A DNA stretch of 64,000 bases from Arcobacter sp. (GTDB lineage Bacteria; Acidobacteriota; Terriglobia; Bryobacterales; Bryobacteraceae). Shown one piece after another: positions 37,352 to 45,061 of this stretch. The DNA lies in contig DYJN01000003.1 of assembly GCA_020723085.1 (NCBI GenBank), forward strand, positions 117,312 to 181,311. Direction: 5' to 3'. A model generated the notes under the pieces. The model saw only the letters and a list, made by a program, of their open reading frames with translations, ran no database searches and was not told where the DNA came from. Position 1 is the first letter of the stretch. The number at the start of each line of letters is the position of its first letter. Position numbers and translations under genes: made by a program.

Positions 37352-37633
37352 TTCACCCTTCGCCACGAGCGGCCTTCCTCCACTTCGATGATCCGCCCCG
37401 CCTCCAGCGCTTCGATTTTCCGCTCCTAGCCGTGCGTCCCGGAAATTGCGCGAGGGCCGCCCTGCTTGCCCGGGATCCTTTTGTCTTCCCTGCGCGCAGC
37501 AGGAGCAGCGCCTTCCGTAGCGGCGTCTCGCGGGCGGGCAGCGGCGCGGGACCCGGAAGGGAACTCCCCGCGGGAGGCGGATGCCGGGCGGCAAGCAGCG
37601 CAGCCAGGCGGGCGGGCGCGCCCGGCGCGGGCC
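37352..37633. other. 282-bp gap between CRTAC1 and DUF190 genes, possible gene remnant
   Basis: No intact gene is visible. On the minus strand the last 25 codons before the CRTAC1 ATG read ERKIEALEAGRIIEVEEGR and on to a TGA that overlaps that ATG. They are preceded by an in-frame TAG, so they could be the tail of a decayed gene. The rest is GC-rich without clear signals. Confidence 0.35.
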
Positions 37634-37978
37634 TCACGCCTGCCCGTAGCGCAGGACCTTCACGCTCTCCCACGTCACCAGCCCGCTCGATCCGCTCTCG
37701 CGCATCATTTCGTCGACGACCGGCAGGAACGTCTCGATCTTGGCCCGGGAATCCACGATCTCGATGATGAACGGCAGGTCTTCGCTGAGCCGCTCGAGCT
37801 TGGCCGTGTGCAGCCGCGAACTCCTGCCGAAACCCATCGGCCCCCGGATCACGGTGGCCCCCGCCATGTGGAGCTCGCGCGCCTTCAGCACAACAGCCTC
37901 ATACAAAGGCCGCTTGCCGCAACGGTCGCTCTCGCCAAGGAAAATGCGCAGCAGAACGGCGTCCTCAGGGAGTTCCAT
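37634..37978 (-). CDS. DUF190 family PII-like protein
   Basis: The 114-residue protein has a ferredoxin-like fold of the DUF190 family, related to PII signalling proteins. Recognisable blocks are LLRIFLGESDRCGKRPLYEAVV, ARELHMAGATVIRGPMGFG and DLPFIIEIVDSRAKIETFLPVVDEMM. DUF190 genes are common partners of crcB, which is the adjacent upstream gene two bases away, so a role in controlling fluoride export is likely, though unproven. Confidence 0.88.
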   Translation of the reverse strand: MELPEDAVLLRIFLGESDRCGKRPLYEAVVLKARELHMAGATVIRGPMGFGRSSRLHTAKLERLSEDLPFIIEIVDSRAKIETFLPVVDEMMRESGSSGLVTWESVKVLRYGQA

Positions 37979-37980
37979 CG

Positions 37981-38370
37981 TTACAGCCTCTCATTCAGGA
38001 ACAGGGCCGCCTGGTAGCCCGCCCAGACCGCAGCCAGGCACAACGCCATGCTCGAGGAGATGTTCCAGCCTGCATAGGCCCATTCGCGGTCCTGCATCAG
38101 CCACAGCGTCTCCAGGCTGAACGTCGAAAACGTCGTGTAGCCGCCGCACAGCCCCGTCATCACGAACAGCCGGACGTGCGAGGGCACGACCAGCCGTCCG
38201 TTGGGCCCGGTGATCGACACGAAGAACCCGATCACGAGGCAGCCCGTGACGTTGACGAACAGCGTGCCCCAGGGAAAAGTCTCGCCCGCCAGGCGCGCCG
38301 CAACGCCGGAGAAGAAGTACCGGAGCATGCCTCCCAGAGCCGCGCCGGCGGCGATCCACAAGTAGCTCAC
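37981..38370 (-). CDS. crcB: CrcB/Fluc fluoride channel
   Basis: The 129-residue membrane protein exports fluoride. Four hydrophobic helices are visible, with the conserved signatures GGMLRYFFSG (GxxxRY), GTLFVNVTGCLVIGFF and GLCGGYTTFSTFSLET. I chose the GTG at 38370 because the first helix (VSYLWIAAGAALGG) begins there; there is no in-frame ATG before the conserved region, and a TTG at 38361 is the alternative. It is the first gene of a two-gene unit with DUF190. It diverges from the beta-lactamase-like gene across 19 bp. Confidence 0.88.
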   Translation of the reverse strand: MSYLWIAAGAALGGMLRYFFSGVAARLAGETFPWGTLFVNVTGCLVIGFFVSITGPNGRLVVPSHVRLFVMTGLCGGYTTFSTFSLETLWLMQDREWAYAGWNISSSMALCLAAVWAGYQAALFLNERL

Positions 38371-38377
38371 TATAACG

Positions 38378-38384
38378 TATGCTA
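38378..38384. promoter_or_regulatory. Mirrored -10 elements between crcB and beta-lactamase-like gene
   Basis: TATGCT (38378-38383) reads toward the plus-strand gene and ends six bases before its GTG. On the minus strand TAGCAT (38384-38379) ends eight bases before the crcB GTG. The overlap means one symmetric site could start both transcripts, nearly without leaders. Confidence 0.4.
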
Positions 38385-38389
38385 CTCCC

Positions 38390-39274
38390 GTGAGGATAAT
38401 CGCCGCATTTCTGCTCGCATTGCCGCTGCTGGCCCAGGATCCGGCCCTGCTGCTGGAAGCCAGGCTGATGCGGAAGCTCCGCCAGATCGAGGAGCGTTTC
38501 GATGGAGTGATGGGGCTGGCGGTCATAGACCTTTCCACGGGCAAAACCCTCTCTCTCAATGGAGACCTCGTCACAGCCCAGGCGAGCCTCATCAAAGTGC
38601 CGGTTCTCGCCGCCGCTTTCCAGAAGATCGAGTCCGGCGCGCTCGCGCTCGATCAGAAAGTGGAGCTGACGGAGAAGGACAAGGCAGGCGGCAGCGGCAC
38701 GCTCGACGCGCGCCTCGGCCCGCATCCTCTCTCGATATCGGTCGAGGAGCTGCTCACGCTCATGATCCGCGACTCCGACAACACGGCCACCAACAAGATC
38801 ATCGCCCTCGTGGGCATGGACAGCGTGAATCAGTTGATGGCGCAGCTCGGCCTCCGGTCGACGCGCCTGCGCCGCATCATGATGGACTCCGCCGCCGCCA
38901 GGCGCAATGATGAGAACACATCCACACCGCTCGAAATGGCGCGCCTGTTCGAGTTCATCTACCGCGAGCGGCTCATCAGCCGCAGCGCCTCCCGCCGCAT
39001 GATCGAGATGCTGAAGCTGGTGCAGGCGGACTTCCGCGCCGCTCTGCCCCGCGGCGTTGTCTCCGCCTCCAAGCCCGGCGCGGTGCCCGGCGTGCGCACG
39101 GAGGCGGGCATCGTGTTCCTCGAAGGCCGCCCGTATGTTCTTTCCGTGATGTGCAGCCTTGTGGCAGGCGATGCGAATCCGATCCGCGACGTGGTCGAAG
39201 CGGTGCATTCGTATTTTGTGCGGCTGGCGCAGAGCAACCGCTATGGCCACCGCGTGGCTGAGCCGATTTATTGA
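38390..39274 (+). CDS. Class A beta-lactamase-fold serine hydrolase
   Basis: The 294-residue exported protein has a signal peptide and the class A penicillin-recognising fold. The nucleophile motif is SLIK (in AQASLIKVPVL), and SDN is conserved in RDSDNTATN. The third motif is altered: KPG stands where KTG or KSG is usual (SASKPGAVPGVRTEAG). A general-base glutamate at the position of Glu166 could not be identified with certainty. It may be a true beta-lactamase or a related peptidase/esterase. The start is a GTG with no ribosome binding site. Confidence 0.8.
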   Translation: MRIIAAFLLALPLLAQDPALLLEARLMRKLRQIEERFDGVMGLAVIDLSTGKTLSLNGDLVTAQASLIKVPVLAAAFQKIESGALALDQKVELTEKDKAGGSGTLDARLGPHPLSISVEELLTLMIRDSDNTATNKIIALVGMDSVNQLMAQLGLRSTRLRRIMMDSAAARRNDENTSTPLEMARLFEFIYRERLISRSASRRMIEMLKLVQADFRAALPRGVVSASKPGAVPGVRTEAGIVFLEGRPYVLSVMCSLVAGDANPIRDVVEAVHSYFVRLAQSNRYGHRVAEPIY

Positions 39275-39331
39275 GAAACAGAGCGGCGGGCGGGCGCGTC
39301 TGGCCGCTTGAAAAGTACAAGGAGGAATGCA

Positions 39332-40657
39332 ATGAAAGGCGCAGTTCTGATCCTTGCCGCCGCCTTGACTTGCGGTCAGGGCTGGCAGGGTCCCGAAACA
39401 GTGATCCAGATGAATGTCCGCGGCGGGGGCGGCCCGGATCGGGGCAAGTGCACCGCGGAAGTGGAAGTGGACGGCGTGGCGGAAGTCGGAATCCGGGGCA
39501 GTGAAGGCCGCATCCGCACCCTCGGCGGCCAGCCCGCCACATGGCGCCGGCTGGATTGTACCGGGCCCCTGCCGTCGAGCTTCGCCGATTTCCGCTTCAA
39601 AGGCGTCGACGGCCGGGGCCGGCAGACGCTCGTCGCTGATCCGCGCAACAACCGGGGACTTGCCGTGGTCCGCATCGAGGACCCCCAGGGAGGCCGCGAA
39701 GGATACACGTTCGACATTGAATGGCGCGCCGGCGCCGGCTGGAACGAGGGCGGCCGGACCGGAAGCTGGCGGCGCGGCCGCGAACCGCAATACGGCACGA
39801 TGCCTGGCGCCACGATCCGCGCCTCCATTCGCGGCGCCGGCGGCGACCGCGGCAAATGCACGGCGGAAGTCGAGGTCGACGGCGTCGCTGAAGTCGGCAT
39901 CCGCGGCGGCACAGGCGAGATCCGCACCGTGAGCGGCCAGCCTGCTTCCTGGCGGCGTCTCGATTGCACGGGCCCGATGCCCGCGAATCCGGGCGATTTC
40001 CGGTTCCGCGGCATCGACGGCCGCGGCCGGCAGGAACTCGTGGCCGATCCCAACAGCAACCGCGGCTTGGCCGTCGTGCGCATCGAAGACCCGAAGGGCG
40101 GCCGCGAGGGCTATACCTTTGATCTCGAGTGGCGGGGCGGCACGGGTTGGGCTGCCGGGCCAGGCGCCGGATGGGGCGGCTCTGGATGGGGATCGGGCAT
40201 CGGTGGCTCAGGCTGGGGAACAGGCCGCCCTGGTTCCGGCTGGGGATCGGGCGGCGGATCAGGCTGGGGCAGCGGAGGCAACTGGGGCGGCGGCTGGGGT
40301 TCCGGCTGGGGAAACACTTTCTCGTACAGCGGCCGCGGCCGCGGCGCTTTCACGCCCGATTCCGGGCAGGGCTATGACCTGCGCGGCGCCTCTGTCTTCG
40401 CCGACCGGCGCAACGGGGAGGTCCAGATCCGCTTCGATTCCGGCTTCGGCGGCGAGACCCTGCAGTTCCGCGGCCGTCTGGAGCGCGTTTCCGGCGATGC
40501 CATCGAGGCGCGCCTTCTGGAAGGCCTCAACCGCGGCGACGCCGCGCCTGTCGACGCGCGCGCCCGCATTCTGCTGCGCGGCTCGAGCCGCGTTCGTTCG
40601 ATCCTGATTGAAGGCCGCGCCCGTAACGAACGCTTCAGGGTCGTCTACAACGAGTAG
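39332..40657 (+). CDS. Secreted protein with duplicated domain and Gly/Trp-rich linker
   Basis: The 441-residue product has a signal peptide and two tandem domains of about 98 residues that agree at roughly four of five positions. Both contain GKCTAEVEVDGVAEVGIRG, WRRLDCTGP and GREGYTFD. A low-complexity linker of repeated GSGWGSG-like units follows (about residues 275-335), then a unique C-terminal domain (YDLRGASVFADRRNGEVQIRF to FRVVYNE). Two cysteines per repeat could form a disulfide. I do not recognise the family. The ATG at 39332 has a strong AAGGAGG ribosome binding site; an ATG eight codons upstream does not. Confidence 0.7.
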   Translation: MKGAVLILAAALTCGQGWQGPETVIQMNVRGGGGPDRGKCTAEVEVDGVAEVGIRGSEGRIRTLGGQPATWRRLDCTGPLPSSFADFRFKGVDGRGRQTLVADPRNNRGLAVVRIEDPQGGREGYTFDIEWRAGAGWNEGGRTGSWRRGREPQYGTMPGATIRASIRGAGGDRGKCTAEVEVDGVAEVGIRGGTGEIRTVSGQPASWRRLDCTGPMPANPGDFRFRGIDGRGRQELVADPNSNRGLAVVRIEDPKGGREGYTFDLEWRGGTGWAAGPGAGWGGSGWGSGIGGSGWGTGRPGSGWGSGGGSGWGSGGNWGGGWGSGWGNTFSYSGRGRGAFTPDSGQGYDLRGASVFADRRNGEVQIRFDSGFGGETLQFRGRLERVSGDAIEARLLEGLNRGDAAPVDARARILLRGSSRVRSILIEGRARNERFRVVYNE

Positions 40658-40660
40658 CCG

Positions 40661-42055
40661 TCAGGCTTCGATCACGGTTTCGAACCCCAGCAGGCGCCCC
40701 ATGCGCTCCAGCGTCCGCGTGTGGTCGCCATAGAAGATCACGCGGTGGAGGCCAGCCTGGTAGTTTTCGAGCCACTTCTCGGCGTCTTTCACGCGCGTCC
40801 GGATCTGGCTGCGGCAGCCCCGGTCGCTGTCTCCGTAGCCGGTGACCACGGCGGTGGAGACGAGCATTTTCTTCGGTCCCGCGAAGCGCGCGACGGTGAT
40901 GGTCTCATCGCACGGCATCAGCACCTGCAGGACCGCGCCCTCGTGCGTCTCAAGGTGGTCCCGGATGATGTAAGGCGACGCCGGTCCGTCCGGTCCCTTC
41001 AGCTTCGTCGCCGACACGCAGTGCGCATGGATCACCTCGTTGCGGCTCAGGTCGAACACCGGGTCGCTGACGAACCCTGGCACGCCCGCGTACGATGTCA
41101 CCAGCATCTGCGTCATCGTCGAATGCAGATCCGCCTCGCACACGCCGTACAGCCCCGCGTCGTTCAGCTTGCTCCAGCAGATGCAGGGATAGCCGGGCAA
41201 CGTGTTTGCCGCGAGCGTCCCGAAGCAGTCGATGGTGAATGCGTTGGCCTTCTCGCGCAGCATCATGGCCTTCAGCGCCAGGTGCATCCGCAGCCCGTTC
41301 TCGATCTCGATGGGCTTGGGTTCCACTACGCGCAGCGCGTTGCGCGTAAACTCCGCCGCCAGTTTCCGCGCCTCGCCGGCGTCGGCGGCGGCAAACGCCT
41401 TCTGGATCTCCGCCCCCGGCACAAAGCGGAACTCCGTTCCGAAAGCCCCCTGATACTCTTCGGCTGCCTTCGCCCGGCTGGGAGGGTTCTCCGTTCCGAC
41501 GAGCACCCTGCTCTTCCGCAGATGGTGCACCGTGCGGAAGATGCGGAACCACGGGTCGAGATCGCCGTAACTCGACGTGGCGATCACGTCCACGCGCCGC
41601 CCCGCTTTGCGAAGCCCCGCCACGCTGGCCCACGAGTGCGTTGCATAAGGACGCGAGAAGACGAGCACGGGTACGGGCGCCGCCTGGATCAGCTGCTGGA
41701 AGCCCGGAGTCGGCTGCGTCAGCGGCAGCAGCAGGATGCCATCGAGATCCTGCTGCCGGGCGAGCCACGTCTTCACCTCTTCGGCGCTGCGCAGCAGCTC
41801 CCCTCCGCTCAACTCCACAAGGTGCGCGTTCTTGCGCGCGGCTTCCGCCAGCCGCGCTTCGACTTCCTTGTGTTCGGCTTCGACATCGAGGGTGGGCTTG
41901 GGCCAGTGCGGGGCGCCCGCCAGATACACGCGCGCCACGCGCGCGCGCCCGTTCCATGGCATCGCACGGAAAGCTTCGTATTCATCGGCTTTCAGCAGTC
42001 CTGAGAACGGCAGCCCGCACAGGGCCGCCTGAAACGAGCGGCGGGTGAGCGTCAT
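40661..42055 (-). CDS. Exported L-fucose/arabinose isomerase-like protein
   Basis: The 464-residue product starts with a Tat-type leader (LTRRSFQAALCGLPFSGLLKA) and has the fold of L-fucose and L-arabinose isomerases. Supporting segments are NAFTIDCFGTLAANTLPGYPCICWSKLNDAG, GVCEADLHSTMTQML, VSDPVFDLSRNEVIHAHC and ITVARFAGPKKM. Such isomerases are normally cytoplasmic, so export is unusual. Whether it still isomerises sugars is not shown. Its stop lies three bases from the stop of the convergent repeat-protein gene. Confidence 0.77.
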   Translation of the reverse strand: MTLTRRSFQAALCGLPFSGLLKADEYEAFRAMPWNGRARVARVYLAGAPHWPKPTLDVEAEHKEVEARLAEAARKNAHLVELSGGELLRSAEEVKTWLARQQDLDGILLLPLTQPTPGFQQLIQAAPVPVLVFSRPYATHSWASVAGLRKAGRRVDVIATSSYGDLDPWFRIFRTVHHLRKSRVLVGTENPPSRAKAAEEYQGAFGTEFRFVPGAEIQKAFAAADAGEARKLAAEFTRNALRVVEPKPIEIENGLRMHLALKAMMLREKANAFTIDCFGTLAANTLPGYPCICWSKLNDAGLYGVCEADLHSTMTQMLVTSYAGVPGFVSDPVFDLSRNEVIHAHCVSATKLKGPDGPASPYIIRDHLETHEGAVLQVLMPCDETITVARFAGPKKMLVSTAVVTGYGDSDRGCRSQIRTRVKDAEKWLENYQAGLHRVIFYGDHTRTLERMGRLLGFETVIEA

Positions 42056-42131
42056 GAGAGCCTCCTGATTTCCGGATTATAGGCTCTTATTTTCTACCGC
42101 ACCGCCGCGCGCGGCGCAAGGGACGCGCCCG

Positions 42132-42563
42132 CTAGCGTCCGGAGCTGCCGAAGCCGGCAGCGCCGCGCCGCGACTGGTTCAGTTCGGCTTCCACCCACTC
42201 GATCGCCTCATAGCGCGCGATCACCATCTGCGCGATGCGGTCGCCCTTGCGCACGCGGTACGGCTCGCGCCCGAGATTCAGCAGGATCACGCGGATCTCC
42301 CCGCGGTAGCCGGGGTCGATGGTGGCGGGCGCGTTCGGCAGCGTGATCGCATGCCGCAGCGCCAGCCCGCTGCGCGGGCGGATCTGCGCCTCAACGCCGG
42401 GAGGCAGTTCGATGGACAACCCCGTGGGGACGAGCGCGGGCACGCCCGGCTCGAGAACGGTCTCTTCCACCGCGTGCAGGTCCATCCCGGCGTCCTCTTC
42501 CGGCCCGTGCGCATAGCGCGGCAGAATCGCGTCGGGATGCAGGAGGTTCACATGGATGCGCAC
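42132..42563 (-). CDS. dut: dUTP diphosphatase
   Basis: The 143-residue enzyme hydrolyses dUTP to dUMP and pyrophosphate, keeping uracil out of DNA and feeding thymidylate synthesis. All five trimeric dUTPase motifs are present: [27 protein letters not shown] (with the catalytic Asp), KGDRIAQMV and the C-terminal [12 protein letters not shown]. The start is GTG at 42563. It diverges from a ThyX-type gene whose likely substrate is dUMP, and the two start codons are only 20 bp apart. Confidence 0.95.
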   Translation of the reverse strand: MRIHVNLLHPDAILPRYAHGPEEDAGMDLHAVEETVLEPGVPALVPTGLSIELPPGVEAQIRPRSGLALRHAITLPNAPATIDPGYRGEIRVILLNLGREPYRVRKGDRIAQMVIARYEAIEWVEAELNQSRRGAAGFGSSGR

Positions 42564-42568
42564 TGCCC

Positions 42569-42579
42569 GCTATCATAGC
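42569..42579. promoter_or_regulatory. Symmetric -10 shared by dut and thyX
   Basis: GCTATCATAGC reads TATCAT toward thyX (seven bases before its GTG) and TATGAT toward dut (eight bases before its GTG). A -35-like TTCACA (42547-42552) lies 18 bp upstream of the plus-strand -10. Both mRNAs would be leaderless or nearly so. Confidence 0.5.
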
Positions 42580-42583
42580 AGCC

Positions 42584-44005
42584 GTGCCTCGTGTGATCTC
42601 CGCCGGCCCCATGCCGCCCGAAAAGCTCGCCTACGCGCTGGCGCGCTACAGCCGGTCGCCGGACTCGATGCGTGATTCGGTCGAGTGGGTCCGCGCGCAT
42701 GATTCTTCGAAGTTCCTGGAAAGCTTCTATTTTCAGTACGGCCACGCCTCCATCGCCGACCTCGGCCACCTGGCGCTCAGCTTTGAAGGCATCAGCGAGC
42801 TTGCGGCTGTCGAAATCGAGGACGAGCCCCTATGGGACGGGCAGGCGCGCTCGTCGCGATATCAGGACTTCGCGCGCGCGGGCTTCATCACGCCTCCCGA
42901 GGCGGAAGGCGAAGCCGCGGAAACTTACGCCGCCGCCGCCCGGGCTCTGCTGGAAGCCTATCAGCGCGTGCACGGGCGGATGGTGGAACACCTGAAGGCG
43001 AAGCTCCCGCGTCCCGGCGCCATGAAGCCGGACGCCTATGAACGCAACATCGCCGCCCGCGCCTTTGACGTCGCCCGCTATCTGCTGTTTCTCGGCGTGC
43101 CCACCGGCGTGGGACAGGTGACCAGCATCCGCACGCTCGAACGCCAGATCCGCCGCTGGCGCGCCGGCGAGTATGCCGAGCTGCGCGAAATCGGCGGCGA
43201 GACCGCGGCCGCCTGCGCGCGCCCGCCCGATGTGATCTGGGATTCCCACGCGCCGCAGGAGCCGCTCGCCCCGACCCTCGCCAGGTACGTCGATCCCGAT
43301 CCCTGCGCGCCCGCGGCCCTGCGAGCCGTGGCCTCATGGGCGCGGCAGAATCTCGGCGCCGCGAGCCACGCGCCGCAGGTTCCTGTGCGCCTCACGCGGA
43401 TCGGCGATCCGCTGGCGGGCATCGCCGCCACTCTGCTCTATTCCGTCACGGAATGGCCCTTCGAGCCTCTGTACGAGACCGTGCGCTCCTGGAGCCGCGC
43501 CCGGCAGATGGAGGTCCTTCACGCCGCGCTCGGTCCGCGCGGGCGGCGCGATGAGCTGCTCCGCGCCTTCCGCACGGCGCCTTACGCCTTCGATCTCTGC
43601 ATCGACATCGGCGCCTGGCGCGACCTCCACCGCCACCGCCGCTGCCACCAGACGCGGCAGGCGTGGACGTGGCGCCATGGCTTCGAGACGCCGGATGCAA
43701 TCCGCGAAGCAGGGCTCGAAGCCGAACACCAGGCAGCGCTGGAAGCTGCCCGGCGGGCGGCTGCGCAGTTGCCCGAAAAGGCGTCGCACTACCTGCTTCC
43801 CTTCGCCGCCCGCGTAAGGTCTCTCTTCCAGATGGATTTTGCCGAGGCCGAATACATCATCCGCCTCCGCAGCGGCGTCAAGGGCCATTTCAGCTACCGG
43901 CGCGCCGCGTGGGAGATGAAGCAGGAGATGGAGCGCGTGGAGCCCGAACTCGGCCGTCTCATCGAGGCTACGCCGCCGTGGGTCGAGGACCCGCTCGTCC
44001 GCTGA
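42584..44005 (+). CDS. thyX: Two-domain FAD-dependent thymidylate synthase-like protein
   Basis: The 473-residue protein is about twice the usual ThyX length and looks like two ThyX domains in tandem. The N-terminal half has the HAS..E-like segment YGHASIADLGHLALSFEGISELAAVEIE and SSRYQDF, but no RHR triplet. The C-terminal half has DLHRHRRCHQTRQAW, the RHR-type FAD/dUMP motif. ThyX makes dTMP from dUMP with methylene-tetrahydrofolate and NADPH. The adjacent dut gene supports this role. The start is a GTG at 42584 without a ribosome binding site; the ATG nine codons later is an alternative. Confidence 0.78.
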   Translation: MPRVISAGPMPPEKLAYALARYSRSPDSMRDSVEWVRAHDSSKFLESFYFQYGHASIADLGHLALSFEGISELAAVEIEDEPLWDGQARSSRYQDFARAGFITPPEAEGEAAETYAAAARALLEAYQRVHGRMVEHLKAKLPRPGAMKPDAYERNIAARAFDVARYLLFLGVPTGVGQVTSIRTLERQIRRWRAGEYAELREIGGETAAACARPPDVIWDSHAPQEPLAPTLARYVDPDPCAPAALRAVASWARQNLGAASHAPQVPVRLTRIGDPLAGIAATLLYSVTEWPFEPLYETVRSWSRARQMEVLHAALGPRGRRDELLRAFRTAPYAFDLCIDIGAWRDLHRHRRCHQTRQAWTWRHGFETPDAIREAGLEAEHQAALEAARRAAAQLPEKASHYLLPFAARVRSLFQMDFAEAEYIIRLRSGVKGHFSYRRAAWEMKQEMERVEPELGRLIEATPPWVEDPLVR

Positions 44006-44038
44006 GCCGCCCGGCTGTGATATTCCTGTCCTGAAGCC

Positions 44039-45061
44039 ATGCAGGAATCCGCCAGTCTGACCGCTGCGCTCACGGTTGTCGCGGGAGGCTTTCTCCACGG
44101 CAGCTTCGCGCTGCCCATGAAGAAGATGGCCGCGTGGAAGTGGGAGAACACGTGGCTCATCTATTCGATCAGCGGTCTTGTGGTGCTGCCGCTGCTTCTC
44201 GCCTATCTCACCGTGCCGCCGTTCGCCGAAGCTGTGGCGGCTACCGCTCCCGCCACGCTCGCGCTGATCGTGCTGTGCGGCGCCGGCTGGGGTGCGGGCT
44301 CCACTCTGTTCGGTCTCGCCATTGACCGCGTCGGCATGGCGCTCACCTTCGCCATCGTGCTCGGCATCACTTCGAGCCTCGGTTCGCTCCTGCCGCTGCT
44401 CATACAGGACCCGGCCGAACTGTTCTCGCGCCGCGGCCGGATCCTGCTCGCCGGGCTGGTCCTCGTCATCGCCGGCATCCTCATCTGCTCGAAAGCCGGC
44501 GCTTTGCGCGAGCGCAATCAGAATCCGCAGGCGGCCTCAGGCCGGAAGCGGGGCGCCTTCACGGGTCTGCTGATCTGCATCGCATCCGGCGTGCTGTCGC
44601 CCGCGCTCAATTTCGGCTTCGTCTTCGGCGAGCCGCTCAAGCAGGAGGCCATCCGGCTCGGCGCCAGCGCCGATTTTGCCGGCAACGCCCTCTGGGCGCT
44701 CGCCCTCGGCGGCGGCTTTTTCGTCAACGCGGGCTATGCCGTCTACCTGCTCGGCAGGAACCGCACGTGGGGCGTTTACTCGGACCCGGACGCGCGCGGC
44801 TGGTACTGGGCGGGCGCCGTGCTCATGGGCTTCCTCTGGTACATCGGCGTGAGCATCTACGGGATGGGCGCGGCGGCCATGGGCCCTCTCGGCGGCGTCC
44901 TCGGCTGGCCCATCTTCATGAGCACGGTGATCATCATGGCCAACGTATGGGGCGCCGCCACCGGCGAGTGGAAAGGCGCGGGCGCGCAGGCCACGCGCCT
45001 CATGTGGGCCGGCGTCGCCGTTCTCGTCGCCGCCATCGCCGTCATCGCGCAGGCGAATTGA
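44039..45061 (+). CDS. rhaT: RhaT-family L-rhamnose/proton symporter
   Basis: The 340-residue membrane protein has ten predicted hydrophobic segments and matches RhaT of the drug/metabolite transporter superfamily. Diagnostic stretches are GGFLHGSFALPMKKMAAWKWENTWLIYS, GAGWGAGSTLFGLAIDRVGMAL, GVLSPALNFGFVFGEPL and WPIFMSTVIIMANVWGAATGEWKGAG. It imports L-rhamnose or a similar deoxysugar. Its last 20 bp overlap the 3' end of the convergent MFS gene. Confidence 0.86.
   Translation: MQESASLTAALTVVAGGFLHGSFALPMKKMAAWKWENTWLIYSISGLVVLPLLLAYLTVPPFAEAVAATAPATLALIVLCGAGWGAGSTLFGLAIDRVGMALTFAIVLGITSSLGSLLPLLIQDPAELFSRRGRILLAGLVLVIAGILICSKAGALRERNQNPQAASGRKRGAFTGLLICIASGVLSPALNFGFVFGEPLKQEAIRLGASADFAGNALWALALGGGFFVNAGYAVYLLGRNRTWGVYSDPDARGWYWAGAVLMGFLWYIGVSIYGMGAAAMGPLGGVLGWPIFMSTVIIMANVWGAATGEWKGAGAQATRLMWAGVAVLVAAIAVIAQAN

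Noticed and set aside
37353..37673. 106-codon minus-strand frame between DUF190 and CRTAC1
   Set aside because: Low-complexity Arg/Ala/Pro composition and overlap with the DUF190 3' end; no start signals.
38371..38389. Fluoride riboswitch upstream of crcB
   Set aside because: Only 19 bp separate the two start codons, too short for the aptamer.
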